Part shown: positions 18,678 through 27,107 of the stretch, in pieces
How positions within the stretch are numbered: the stretch's first letter is position 1
Layout: each line of letters begins with the position of its first letter
DNA from: a bacterium
GTDB taxonomy: Bacteria > Planctomycetota > Planctomycetia > Pirellulales > Pirellulaceae
Length of the DNA stretch: 64,000 nucleotides
Direction of reading: 5' to 3'
Assembly: GCA_030430075.1 (NCBI GenBank)
Contig: JAUIGN010000006.1
Span: forward strand, 124,001-188,000
Translations under genes and position numbers: made by a program
Notes under the pieces: generated by a model
What the model was told of the DNA's origin: nothing
The model's input: the letters and a program-made list of their open reading frames with translations, nothing else
Database searches by the model: none

Positions 18678-19288
18678 TCCAGGACGCCGCTCCATTTGTC
18701 ACGAATGATGCCCAACTTTCGTTCTACCGTGCGGACGCTCACACCGAGCATGTCCGCGACTTCCTGATTGGTTCTGCCTTCCAGCTTGCCGACGGCAATT
18801 CTCCGCTGCGTGTCATCGGCCAGACCTGCCAAGAGAGTGCGCGTTTGTTCGGCCAGCTCGGCAGCCAGCGCGGGAGTCGCCTCGTGCCAGGCGGCCTGCG
18901 TTAATTCCATGCCCCGGCCCGATCGCTCCGCCGGCGCTTCAAACACCGACTCGCCGCGGACCTTACCGCCGCCCCGCTTGCCGGCCCCTTCGCGCCTGCG
19001 ATGCGCGATCGCTCGCCGTTCGGTCAGCATCACAAGGATCTGCCAGAGATCGTGGCGGTCGTTCAGTCTGGTAAAACGACCGTCCTCGACACCTTGCAGA
19101 AACCCGTTGAACGCCGCGACGACCACATCTTCCTCGTCCGCCACTCGACGGGGGGCGTCTCCCAACTTATTCCTGGCTAACCGCACCAGTCGTTCGACGT
19201 AGCGATTCCAAAGCTTCCCGGCCGCTGCCGAGTTTCCAGATTTCAGTTGGTTCAACCAACATGTGATCGATTCTTCCTCAACTGACAT
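18674..19288 (-). CDS. ECF-like sigma factor (planctomycete type) coupled to the kinase-STAND gene
   Basis: Predicted 204 residues from MSVEEESITC; an ATG 18 bases upstream is possible, but GGAAATCTCCC sits before the chosen one. Region 2: NQLKSGNSAAAGKLWNRYVE and RVADEEDVVVAAFNGFLQGV, then the LWQILVMLTERRAIAHRRRE helix. Region 4: LADDTQRRIAVGKLEGRTNQ followed by ADMLGVSVRTVERKLGIIR, a helix-turn-helix. The last four bases overlap the start of the giant kinase, so the two are co-translated. The acidic ADEED stretch of region 2.2 is intact. Confidence 0.88.
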   Translation of the reverse strand: MSVEEESITCWLNQLKSGNSAAAGKLWNRYVERLVRLARNKLGDAPRRVADEEDVVVAAFNGFLQGVEDGRFTRLNDRHDLWQILVMLTERRAIAHRRREGAGKRGGGKVRGESVFEAPAERSGRGMELTQAAWHEATPALAAELAEQTRTLLAGLADDTQRRIAVGKLEGRTNQEVADMLGVSVRTVERKLGIIRDKWSGVLE

Positions 19289-19363
19289 GGGAGATTTCCG
19301 TCGCATCGTGTCGGGATTCAGGCTGCCCCCCCAACCAGTGTACCTTGAGTCGGCTGCGCGTCG

Positions 19364-19723
19364 CTACCGCGACGCCCTCTCCGACCGCCAGGTGGCGTGC
19401 CCGTCATCGTTGCCCGTTTCAGACGCCACCCCGCCTCCATTCAGCTCCAGCCGCAAACCGATCAGCAGCAATTCCAGCTCGTAAATCGCCGCGCCGTGCT
19501 CGTGGGACTGGAGAAATCGCCGCAGGTTGCTGATGTGGTGCCGCAACGACTTGGGCGCGTCGCGCGGCAACGGGAGACGCGCCAACTGCGAGTACAAATC
19601 AGGTAGCTCGGCGCACGACGCGGGTGCTCGGATCGCTCGATAGAGGAATTCGAATTGCGCGAGGAGCTTGGTGGAGGAGCCGGCAGCCGGCGACTCGATG
19701 GGAGGACGAACGTGCCACATCAT
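19364..19723 (-). CDS. Small helical protein upstream of the sigma factor
   Basis: Predicted 119 residues, no recognised family. The codons follow the host pattern: third positions are mostly G or C and second positions are not, which supports real coding. The core reads as amphipathic helices (LLAQFEFLYRAIRA, LYSQLARLPLP, GAAIYELELLLIGLRLEL) with a weakly ordered C-terminus. There is no signal peptide. It sits 75 bases upstream of the ECF sigma gene on the same strand and may be part of that operon, for instance as a regulator; this is a guess from position. Confidence 0.55.
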   Translation of the reverse strand: MMWHVRPPIESPAAGSSTKLLAQFEFLYRAIRAPASCAELPDLYSQLARLPLPRDAPKSLRHHISNLRRFLQSHEHGAAIYELELLLIGLRLELNGGGVASETGNDDGHATWRSERASR

Positions 19724-19888
19724 GCAGTCTTGTCAATTCGAGAGGTGTCAGACAGGGGCGGCGCGCGACACGACCATCAACCCCAATCATGTACCTCGCG
19801 AAGTCGTCCCGCAAACCGACAAGAAAACTGGCCGCAGCCAGAAACAAAGAACCTCGGAACATCCGGCCTGCACTCAATCGGCGAATAG

Positions 19889-21196
19889 CTACACCAGTTT
19901 GGTGATCCCCGGCTTGGCGATCACGACCTCCGGTGCGGGCCCCCAGGCGTATTGTCGGGGTGACAGGTCGAGCTGCGAATCGAGGGCCTGCTGCCACGTC
20001 ACTTCCTGGCCGGTGTAGGTTGCCATCCGCCCCATGATCGCCAGCAACGTGCTCTTGGCCATGTATTCGCCGTTGTTGAGCGGCTCGTTGCGGCGGATGC
20101 CCGCGAACAGTTCGTCGTGCTCGACCTGGTACATGTTCTTGACTTTGTCTGTGAATTTCCACGTCGCGTCCGACGTGATCTCCAGCAGCCGCTCTGAAAC
20201 GGTCGCCCGTCCCTGAGCGCCGCGCACGTACGCCCCACTGTCGTTTTTGCATCGTGCCTGCTGGCGGGTATTGCTGAACAGCCGTACGCCGTTGTCGTAT
20301 TCGTAGGTCACGCTGTGGTGATCGTAGATGTTGCCGTACATGGCGTCGGTCCTGACTTGACGTCCACCCATCCCGATCGCCTTGGTGGGGTAGCCGCCCA
20401 GAATCCAGGCGCAGACATCCAGGTAGTGCACATGCTGTTCGACGTTGAAGTCGCCAGAGAGCCAGGTGAAGTAGTACCAGTTTCGCATCTGCCAGTGCAT
20501 GTCGGTCCAATCCGGCTGCCGCGGCTTGACCCAGATTTTGCCCCGATAGTCGTTTGCCACTAGCGTGTGGAGGTCACCAATGGCCCCGTCATGCAGACGC
20601 CGCACGGTTTCACAGAATCCGCGGTCGTAGCGCAAGCAAAGGCCCGAGACGACCGAGAGGTTCTTGCGTTTTGCTTCGGCACAGCTCCGCAGCACGGAAC
20701 GGACGCCCGGTGCATCGACGGCGACCGGCTTCTCTGCAAAGACATGCTTTCCCGCCTCGATGGCGGCGGCGAGGTGCAGCGGACGAAAGTGGGGTGGCGT
20801 CGTGAGAAGGACCACGTCCACATCGGTTGCCAGCAATTGCCGGTAGGCGTCGAATCCGACAAACTGCCGCTCCGGGGGGACGTCGAGTTTGCCCTGCAAG
20901 CCGTCCTTCGCAGAGAGCGTCTTCAAGCTCAGGGACAAGCGGTCTTCAAACGCGTCAGCCATCGCGGTCAGTTGGACGTTCTTGTCCGCCAAGAGCGCTT
21001 GCTGCCCCGCCCCGGTGCCCCGGCCGCCGCAGCCAATCAGCCCGACCTTCAATTGATCGCTGCCGGCAGCAAAGACCGCAGGGGGCGAACTGAGCGAACG
21101 GGTCGCCATTGCCGTGCCGGCCATGGTGGCCGAAGTGCGAATGAACTGCCGGCGAGTGGGCTTGCCACCGGCGTGCTGGTTCGTGGGGGCCTTCAT
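19889..21196 (-). CDS. Tat-exported Gfo/Idh/MocA family oxidoreductase
   Basis: Predicted 435 residues. A twin-arginine signal (TRRQFIRTSA) is followed by a Rossmann fold opening KVGLIGCGGRGTGAGQQALL. The EKP motif common in this family is in AGKHVFAEKPVAVDAPGVRS, and the C-terminal domain includes GDFNVEQHVHYLDVCAWILG. These enzymes use NAD(P) to oxidise or epimerise sugars and related polyols. CCAGGAGAGTCT before the ATG supports the start. It lies 84 bases downstream of the DUF1080 gene on the same strand, a pairing frequent in planctomycetes and consistent with extracytoplasmic carbohydrate breakdown. Confidence 0.95.
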   Translation of the reverse strand: MKAPTNQHAGGKPTRRQFIRTSATMAGTAMATRSLSSPPAVFAAGSDQLKVGLIGCGGRGTGAGQQALLADKNVQLTAMADAFEDRLSLSLKTLSAKDGLQGKLDVPPERQFVGFDAYRQLLATDVDVVLLTTPPHFRPLHLAAAIEAGKHVFAEKPVAVDAPGVRSVLRSCAEAKRKNLSVVSGLCLRYDRGFCETVRRLHDGAIGDLHTLVANDYRGKIWVKPRQPDWTDMHWQMRNWYYFTWLSGDFNVEQHVHYLDVCAWILGGYPTKAIGMGGRQVRTDAMYGNIYDHHSVTYEYDNGVRLFSNTRQQARCKNDSGAYVRGAQGRATVSERLLEITSDATWKFTDKVKNMYQVEHDELFAGIRRNEPLNNGEYMAKSTLLAIMGRMATYTGQEVTWQQALDSQLDLSPRQYAWGPAPEVVIAKPGITKLV

Positions 21197-21280
21197 AGAC
21201 TCTCCTGGTAAGTTGCGGTTTATTGTTGGCGAGCGAAGTCGGCCGAGGAGCCGGCACGCGAGCCGGCCGGGACGGGTACG

Positions 21281-22120
21281 TCAAGGGTCGCGGCCCAGCG
21301 GGTGAAGCACGAAGTTGCGGAAGTAGATCTCGTTCTTTTCGTTTTCCAGTAAGATGCGGCCGGCGGATGGAGTGACGTTGTAGCACTCGTTGACCGTCTT
21401 CCCATTGATCTTGACCGTGATGCGATCGCCTCGGCAAATGCATTCGACGCGCGTCCATTCGCCGAGCGGGCTGGCCACGTCATCCTTGCCGCGAGTATCG
21501 CGCAGCTCTCGAAAGCCGACTTCGTGATGCCGCCACCAGAACTGCTTGCCGGCGTAACGCGTGGCCGTGCCACCGGGGTGCCAGCGAGTTCGGCCGTCGG
21601 CTGCCGTGACCGTGTCGCTGGTGAGGTCGACCGGGATCACCTGTCCGTCGGCATCCTTCCCTCGAATGACGATCAAGTCGCCCTCGCAACCCTGCGCCAA
21701 TTGCACCTCGATCGAAGCCATCCAGATGCCCCGAGCGTTGCCTTCCGGACCCGTGGCGTGGAGGAGAATTCCCGAGTTGCGAACGTACTTCGAACCGTCG
21801 GTCCGGTCACCCCATTTGTACTCGATACTCAGATGATAGTCGCGGTACGCGTCGACCGTCGCCAGGTAGCCCATGCCTTCGCCGGAGATTCGAATCATGC
21901 CGTCCTTGACGGTGTAGTTGCTTTCGTCAGGTGTCCGATCCTGGATACGGAGCCAGCTCGTGAAGCCATCCAGGTTGCGCCCATTGAAGGGGAAGAGATC
22001 GTCGTTGCGAGGTGCCATTGGTCGAAGCGGCTCCTGGCTCCGGGCGAGGCTCGGCGCATGCAACACGGCGAGCAGCGAGGTCATGCCTAGAACGAGGAAA
22101 TAAGAGTTGTGTCGACTCAT
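21281..22120 (-). CDS. Exported DUF1080 (3-keto-disaccharide hydrolase-like) protein
   Basis: Predicted 279 residues from MSRHNSYFLVLGMTSLLAVL, an N-terminal signal peptide. The mature domain shows the family pattern: FPFNGRNLDGFTSWLR, KDGMIRISGEGMGYLATVDA, YHLSIEYKWGDR, NSGILLHATGPEG and GEWTRVECICRGDRITVKIN. The fold is a concanavalin-like beta-sandwich, and some members hydrolyse 3-keto-glycosides. With the oxidoreductase downstream this suggests oxidation of a sugar to a 3-keto form and hydrolysis of the product; that pathway is inferred, not shown by the sequence. Confidence 0.92.
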   Translation of the reverse strand: MSRHNSYFLVLGMTSLLAVLHAPSLARSQEPLRPMAPRNDDLFPFNGRNLDGFTSWLRIQDRTPDESNYTVKDGMIRISGEGMGYLATVDAYRDYHLSIEYKWGDRTDGSKYVRNSGILLHATGPEGNARGIWMASIEVQLAQGCEGDLIVIRGKDADGQVIPVDLTSDTVTAADGRTRWHPGGTATRYAGKQFWWRHHEVGFRELRDTRGKDDVASPLGEWTRVECICRGDRITVKINGKTVNECYNVTPSAGRILLENEKNEIYFRNFVLHPLGRDP

Positions 22121-22450
22121 CGAATCAATGGCCCTTGGTAATCGGCAAGCAACCGTTCTACCGGTCGGTGGGGTGCCTGGTGCCGGGTGCCGGGCGAGCG
22201 GCACGGCGCGTTGCCCGTATTCTCGACCGGTGCGACCGCTCACGCAAGAAAGTTCCACGGACGGCGGTCGCAATTCGGCAAGCAGTCTGCTGCCGGATTG
22301 CCGGATTGTCCGCTCGCGAAACATTCACGCGGCTGATGGCGATTGGTTATATTCGGGAATGCAGCACGGGTCGTATTGCGCTTGGCCACCGCGTGCCGAG
22401 CCGCTTGGCCGCGAGCCGCTTCCCAGCAACTCTCTCGGGATTTTGGAACC
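22121..22450. other. Divergent intergenic region, 330 bp
   Basis: Lies between the starts of the DUF1080 gene (minus) and the SHD1 gene (plus). It must hold both promoters, but no clear -35/-10 pair, operator or small gene was identified. A short imperfect repeat GGTGCCGGGTGCCGGG is near 22180. Confidence 0.4.
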
Positions 22451-23887
22451 ATGCCTGACTTCACGCAACGTTTCGTCGGCGTCTCGTCTTGTCTTTTTGT
22501 AGTTTGCGGCTGGCTGGGCGTTGCCGGTATTCGGGCGGCGCACGCGGAAGACCTGCGGTACGCTCTCCAGCCTGAGCAGGCGTTCGCTTATCGAGTGGAG
22601 ATTTCCGCCGATCGAGATGATGCGACCGAAGAACTGAAGGGAGTCGTCACTTTCAAGGTCAAGGACGTCGCCGGAGACAAGATTCGCCTCGGCTACTTTG
22701 GTGGTTTGACCAAGACGCGACGAACGCACGGGGGGACGTCATCCGGACGTCGTGTTCCCCGCGGTCCTCGCGGAGGTCCTCCGCGCGGCCGCGGCGGCCC
22801 GCCGCGGCGAGGTGGCCCGAGCATCTTCTCGAATCCCTTTGCCGGACTCTCCCAGGTCAGCAATGAACTGGTCGTCACACCCCAAGGCGAAGTTCAATCA
22901 CTTCAGGGCAACTCGCAGCTGCCCTACCTGCTGGGCAACCTCTCGATCCTGTTTTTCGAGCCGTTGCCGGACCGCGATGAGTCGCGGTGGGAGGTGCATA
23001 ACGGGGTTTCGATCACCGAAGGTGGCGGACGACGGTCCCGCCCGCCTTTTCGTCGTCCCGGCCCGCCTGGGGAGCAAGAGTCGCGGACAGCGGCGTCCGA
23101 ATCGACCACGTTCGCCATCGAACGTGCCGATGCGAAGCAGGTGGTCGCCAGAAAGACGTACCGCTTGACGATGCCCGGCACCGGGGCGGAGGAGACCAGC
23201 TTCGAGATTTCCGGTTCCGGAACCTGGACGTTTAACCGCCAGTTGGGGGTCTCGGAGTCACTGGATTTTTCGCAGAAGCTGGTCGTCCAGGACGGTAGCG
23301 TGACCGTCACGGTCCCCGTGATGATTCGGTATACGCGGATGTCCGACGAAGAACTGGCGAACCATGAGAAGCAGCGCAAAGAGATGATCGCCGATCTCAA
23401 GCAGAAGCAGCAGGACCGTAAGAAGGCGGGCCAACAGGGATTGGCGGCCGATGTGAAACGTCAGATCATTGCGAACCTGAACTCGGACCAGACTCGCGTC
23501 ATTACGAACCAAATGGTCAAGCTCAAGATCATGAAGCCGCACCCCGACGACAAGGACATTGCCCTGCTGATCCGGCAGCACATCGACAGCAGCAATCGAC
23601 CGCTCCGCGTGATGTCCCAGGCGGCCTGGAATCGCTGGAAAGTACTCGTCGACGAACCGCCGGCCGAAACAACAACAGCCGGAGAGAATCCCTTCGAGCC
23701 TTCAGGCGGTGGGAATGCATTGAGGACCTGGACGGACGCCACCGGGAAATTTACCGTCGAGGCAAAATTCGTAGGCCTGGACGGGGACGCGTTGACGTTG
23801 GAACGCAAGGACGGCAAGCAGGTCACTTTGCCTTTGTCGCGTTTGAGCCCGGCAGATCGGGAAGTCGCCGAACGTCTGGCCAAGTGA
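22451..23887 (+). CDS. Exported protein with C-terminal SHD1 domain
   Basis: Predicted 478 residues. A signal peptide (CLFVVCGWLGVAGIRAAHA) is followed by a beta-rich region (RYALQPEQAFAYRVEISADR), a Gly/Arg/Pro-rich linker (about 97-128) and another beta-rich part. A Lys/Gln-rich segment, predicted helical, lies near 310-345. The C-terminal 60 residues (RTWTDATGKFTVEAKFVGLD, PLSRLSPADREVAERLAK) match the SLA1 homology domain 1 pattern, a small beta-fold common in planctomycete exported proteins. The function is unknown. It converges with the YTV gene. Confidence 0.85.
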   Translation: MPDFTQRFVGVSSCLFVVCGWLGVAGIRAAHAEDLRYALQPEQAFAYRVEISADRDDATEELKGVVTFKVKDVAGDKIRLGYFGGLTKTRRTHGGTSSGRRVPRGPRGGPPRGRGGPPRRGGPSIFSNPFAGLSQVSNELVVTPQGEVQSLQGNSQLPYLLGNLSILFFEPLPDRDESRWEVHNGVSITEGGGRRSRPPFRRPGPPGEQESRTAASESTTFAIERADAKQVVARKTYRLTMPGTGAEETSFEISGSGTWTFNRQLGVSESLDFSQKLVVQDGSVTVTVPVMIRYTRMSDEELANHEKQRKEMIADLKQKQQDRKKAGQQGLAADVKRQIIANLNSDQTRVITNQMVKLKIMKPHPDDKDIALLIRQHIDSSNRPLRVMSQAAWNRWKVLVDEPPAETTTAGENPFEPSGGGNALRTWTDATGKFTVEAKFVGLDGDALTLERKDGKQVTLPLSRLSPADREVAERLAK

Positions 23888-23956
23888 ATCCGCCCCATCG
23901 ATCGGCGCTCTGCCGTGTGCGTCGGTACGGGCGGACGGACGAGATGTGGGCACGAA

Positions 23957-23989
23957 AAAACGGCGACCCAACCAGGGTTGGGTCGCCGT
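23957..23989 (-). terminator. Rho-independent terminator of the YTV protein gene
   Basis: On the minus strand a 13-bp GC-rich stem (arms 23960-23972 and 23977-23989; loop four bases) is followed directly by a run of T, seen as AAAAAA at 23955-23960 on the plus strand. It lies about 60 bases after the stop of the minus-strand YTV gene, so it fits that gene. Confidence 0.85.
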
Positions 23990-24050
23990 CGTTCAATGCC
24001 AAACGAATTCGGTCGGAGATCGAAATCCCGCCGCGGCGGAAACCGGGCGA

Positions 24051-25598
24051 TCAGCCGCAACCCTTACAGCCCCGATGTGACTTGCCGCCACAGGTGGGGA
24101 CCGGGCAACAGACCGTTACCGGGACCTGCTTGCAGACCGTACGCGGGACGCATCGCGTCACCGTGTACGGCACCTGCGTTGCAACACATCGAGGGACCTG
24201 AATCGTCTTCTGGTAGTGGACCGGCTTGCAGACGGTGTAGGGCACCTGCCGAGTCACCACTTGCTTGTCGTAGTGGCAGACCGTGTACGGGATCTGCTTG
24301 GTCACGCATTCTGTCGTCATCCGGCAGACCCGGTAGGTGCAGGTCTTGGTGACTTGCTCGGGGACCATCCGGCAGACCTTGTAAGTGCACGTCTTGGTGA
24401 CCTTCTCCGGCACCATGTGGCACTTCTTGTAGGTGACCGTCTTGACGCACTGTTCCGGGACCATCCGGCAGACCTTGTAGGTGCACGTCTTGACGACGTT
24501 CTCGCGGACCATGTGGCACTTGCGATACGTGACCGTCTTGACACATTGCTCGGGGACCATCCGGCAGACCCGATAGGTGCACGTCTTCGTCCGCGGCTCG
24601 CAGATGTAGCGGCAGGTCGTGTAAGGCACCTGTTCCGAAACGGTCTCACGCTCGTAGCGAACGCAGTTGACGGTTTTGGTGCACACTTCCGGGATCCACG
24701 TCTTCTTGCATACGCGGCGCGGCGGGCACTGCACTTCGACCATGCGTGATGCGCCGGGCACGTAAACGCAGCGGCAAAGGCAGGGATCCCAGGTCCAGCA
24801 ACCGGGCTCCTGAACGCACTTCTGCACCACCGGCCCCGGGCATTCGATCACTTCCGTATGCCAACGTCCCGAGCAAACCTGGACTTGCTTGGTGTAGTGA
24901 ATCGGCTTGCAGATCGTGCGGCATACCGTGCGGTAGCACGTCTCGTAAACCGGCTTGCGGACCGTGTAGCAAACCGTCCGCGTCTTGGTTTCCCAGACCG
25001 GCTTGCAGACCGTGTAACAAATGTCCTTGGTGCACGTCTCCCAGACGGGTTTGCAGACCGTGTAGCAGACGTCTTTGGTGCGCGTCTCCCAAACCGGCTT
25101 GCAGACCGTGTAGCAGATGTCCTTGGTGTACGTCTGCCAGACGGGTCGGCAGACGGTGTAGCAGACATCCTTGGTCCGCGTCTCCCAGACGGGTCGGCAG
25201 ACCGTGTAGCAGATGTCCTTGGTGCGCGTCTCCCAAATCGGCTTGCAGACATTGTACGTGCACGTCCGGTACCGAGTCTCATACACCGGTTTGCAAACCG
25301 TGTACGAGCAATCCCGGTAATGCGTTTCCGGTACGTATTTCACGCAGTCGACGGTCTTGGTATCAAAGACCGTTTCGTAAGCCGTCCGGTAACACGTGTA
25401 CTGCTGTTTCTCGTACACCACGTCGCGGCACGTCTTCATGACGGTGTAGCACTGCTGCTTGGCACAGCTGAAGCTGCCCGCGCTGGTACCGGCACAGTGC
25501 CGATAACTGGCGGCGCCCAGATACCCGGCCGAGGCTGTATTGACCGATGCAAGCAGCGCGATGGCCACTAAGATCGGTACCCCCACGTAACTTTTCAT
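24051..25598 (-). CDS. YTV-type cysteine-rich repetitive wall protein
   Basis: Predicted 515 residues. The start is set by GGAGATCGGAAG upstream and by the signal peptide MKSYVGVPILVAIALLASVN. Most of the mature protein consists of two blocks of 16-residue repeats: eight copies like KPVWETRTKDVCYTVC (about 103-230) and seven like HMVPEKVTKTCTYKVC or RMVPEQCVKTVTYKKC (about 346-457), separated by a Cys/Pro-rich spacer with CWTWDPCLCRCVYVPG. Repeats are rich in Tyr, Thr, Val and Cys (YTV). Proteins of this family are known from planctomycetes and have been assigned to the proteinaceous cell wall, where disulfides are thought to cross-link. A strong terminator follows, and a repeat-rich region precedes it. 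Confidence 0.93.
   Translation of the reverse strand: MKSYVGVPILVAIALLASVNTASAGYLGAASYRHCAGTSAGSFSCAKQQCYTVMKTCRDVVYEKQQYTCYRTAYETVFDTKTVDCVKYVPETHYRDCSYTVCKPVYETRYRTCTYNVCKPIWETRTKDICYTVCRPVWETRTKDVCYTVCRPVWQTYTKDICYTVCKPVWETRTKDVCYTVCKPVWETCTKDICYTVCKPVWETKTRTVCYTVRKPVYETCYRTVCRTICKPIHYTKQVQVCSGRWHTEVIECPGPVVQKCVQEPGCWTWDPCLCRCVYVPGASRMVEVQCPPRRVCKKTWIPEVCTKTVNCVRYERETVSEQVPYTTCRYICEPRTKTCTYRVCRMVPEQCVKTVTYRKCHMVRENVVKTCTYKVCRMVPEQCVKTVTYKKCHMVPEKVTKTCTYKVCRMVPEQVTKTCTYRVCRMTTECVTKQIPYTVCHYDKQVVTRQVPYTVCKPVHYQKTIQVPRCVATQVPYTVTRCVPRTVCKQVPVTVCCPVPTCGGKSHRGCKGCG
24228..24563 (-). repeat. Seven 48-bp coding repeats (C-terminal YTV block)
   Basis: Encodes seven 16-residue units of the RMVPEQCVKTVTYRKC / HMVRENVVKTCTYKVC type. 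Units alternate between R- and H-starting versions, which suggests duplication of a 96-bp pair. Confidence 0.9.
24909..25292 (-). repeat. Eight 48-bp coding repeats (N-terminal YTV block)
   Basis: Encodes eight 16-residue units of the KPVWETRTKDVCYTVC type, highly similar at DNA level in the centre and more divergent at both ends, a pattern expected from unequal exchange. Confidence 0.9.
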
Positions 25599-26039
25599 CT
25601 TCCGATCTCCTTTGTTGACAATCAAAGTTGTCACAGCTTGGGATTCATTTGGCGGAACGAGCGTTTGGCAAATATAGGTCGCCAAAAGGGGTTGGTCCGA
25701 TCCGTCGGAAGAAATTCCATCCCTGTCTCCCGTTGACGGGCTGTCGTAGCCAAGATCCGCTCGGCACATCGTCAAAAATCGGAAGAATGTGCCGACTGCT
25801 TGATCTGGAAAAAATGCGAAGGCGTGGTTTGCTGAGATAGGTGGGGGTTCGATGCTAAATGCAGCGTCCTTTCGCGAAATGCCCGTAGCAGCGAATAGTC
25901 AGTCGCTACCGGTTGGTCGGTCTGGCACGAATTCGCGTCCCTGACCGCGGACACCCCGCCCCGCTGCCAGGGCGCTCATTTCACAGCCAAGCCGTCCTGA
26001 GGCCGCCGCGGAGCGGCCGGCGGAAAAGACCGCCCAAAA

Positions 26040-26119
26040 GTGGGTGTCCCTGTTTGACGCTTTTCTCCGAATGTGGGTGTCCCTGTTCGACCTCCGAATG
26101 TGGGTGTCCCTGTTCGACG
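26040..26119 (+). repeat. Three copies of a 20-bp dispersed repeat
   Basis: GTGGGTGTCCCTGTTTGACG at 26040-26059; the TTCG variant at 26073-26091 and 26100-26119. The third copy is followed by TGCCCG, as is the last copy at 26357-26376. Confidence 0.85.
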
Positions 26120-26156
26120 TGCCCGTTTGACGTATTTGACGCTATTCCAAGTCCTT

Positions 26157-26191
26157 CATCAGCCGTAGGGCGTTAGCCCCGGTTCGGTTGA
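26157..26191. repeat. Dispersed GGGCGTTAGCCC hairpin element, copy 2
   Basis: CATCAGCCGTAGGGCG followed by TTAGCCCCGGTTCGGTTGA; closely similar to 11615-11650. It lies between the two groups of the 20-bp repeat. Confidence 0.7.
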
Positions 26192-26325
26192 CCGCCGAGC
26201 CAACCGAACGCCAGTGCCCCCTCCGATCTGCACATCGGGGTGGTTGAGTTCATCGCAAGCGGTTACGAAACAACGACTTGTACTGAGTAGGTGTACATTC
26301 ACGAACAACCCGAGCGATCGTGAAA

Positions 26326-26376
26326 GTGGGTGTCCCTGTTTGACGTGATTGTGAAAGTGGGTGTCCCTGTTTGACG
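26326..26376 (+). repeat. Two copies of the 20-bp dispersed repeat
   Basis: Identical 20-bp copies at 26326-26345 and 26357-26376, each preceded by GTGAAA. Confidence 0.85.
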
Positions 26377-26475
26377 TGCCCGGTTTTGTGAAGTAGGTAC
26401 AGGCAGGCCGATGCCATGCCGCGCGCTCCACGTCGCGACAGCGATTGCGCGCCCGAACCGTGGGGCGCCGCCAGG

Positions 26476-26551
26476 CCAGCACGCCCGCAGACCAGCACGC
26501 CCGCAGACCAGCACGCCCGCAGACCAGCACGGTCGCAGACCAGCACGGTCG
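26476..26551 (+). repeat. 16-bp tandem repeat array
   Basis: About 4.7 copies of CCAGCACGCCCGCAGA, starting at 26476, 26492, 26508, 26524 and 26540. The last two carry GGTCG in place of CCCG. It is immediately upstream of the pseudopilin gene. Confidence 0.9.
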
Positions 26552-26648
26552 AGCGGAAACGAAATCTGGCACGGCGGCCTGGGGCATCCCCGGGAACCAG
26601 CAGTCAGCAAAAACGAGACGGCGCAGCAGCCAAGGGGGGGCCAATCGA

Positions 26649-27107
26649 ATGTCCAAGCGAAACCGTGGATTGACACTCATCGATCTGGCGATCGTGGTGT
26701 TGGTCGTGGCCGTGCTGGCGGTGGTGGTCGCCCCCCAGTTCGTTTCTTCCGCACCGGATGATCGGAAGCGCGAGGCCGAAATCCAGCTCAGCACCGTCCG
26801 CTCCCTCCTTCAGGCTTATCGCGTCGACCACCAGCATGCTTGGCCGCTGGTTGATGGCGGGCCGAGTCTGGAAGATGCGTTGGCAGGCAAGACCACGGCG
26901 GGCGGAGTCGTCGATGCGGCGGGGCGTTGCCAGCCGTACCTGGAAGTCTTTCCCCAGAACCCCTATTCGGGGTCGGCACGTGTGCGCATCATCGACCATG
27001 CGCGGCCCACGGTAGACGACGTCACACCAGGGAATGCCGGAGGATGGCTGTACCATCCGGCCACCGGCGGGTTCTGGTTGGATCGAAGCCCGGGCGTTGG
27101 CTGGTAG
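26649..27107 (+). CDS. Type IV pilin/type II secretion pseudopilin-like protein
   Basis: Predicted 152 residues. The N-terminus MSKRNRGLTLIDLAIVVLVV is a prepilin peptidase site and hydrophobic helix: short basic leader, Gly at -1, then LTLID. Position +5 is Asp rather than the usual Glu. The body (DRKREAEIQLSTVRSLLQAY, WLYHPATGGFWLD) matches small pseudopilins. AAGGGGGGG about 8-10 bases upstream is a possible ribosome binding site. Planctomycetes carry many such proteins; a role in type II-like secretion is possible, but no secretion gene is nearby. Confidence 0.85.
   Translation: MSKRNRGLTLIDLAIVVLVVAVLAVVVAPQFVSSAPDDRKREAEIQLSTVRSLLQAYRVDHQHAWPLVDGGPSLEDALAGKTTAGGVVDAAGRCQPYLEVFPQNPYSGSARVRIIDHARPTVDDVTPGNAGGWLYHPATGGFWLDRSPGVGW

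Larger units (their letters stand above)
25599..26648. other. Repeat-rich gene desert, 1050 bp
   Basis: No convincing gene. Contains five copies of a 20-bp repeat (GTGGGTGTCCCTGTTTGACG, some with TTCG) at 26040-26119 and 26326-26376, a copy of the GGGCGTTAGCCC element (26157-26191) and a 16-bp tandem array (26476-26551). Such density of unrelated repeats suggests a permissive insertion site between the YTV gene and the pseudopilin gene. Confidence 0.75.

Noticed and set aside
25599..26648. Degraded transposase or IS element
   Set aside because: No terminal inverted repeats, target duplications or transposase-like frame were found; only short repeats are present.
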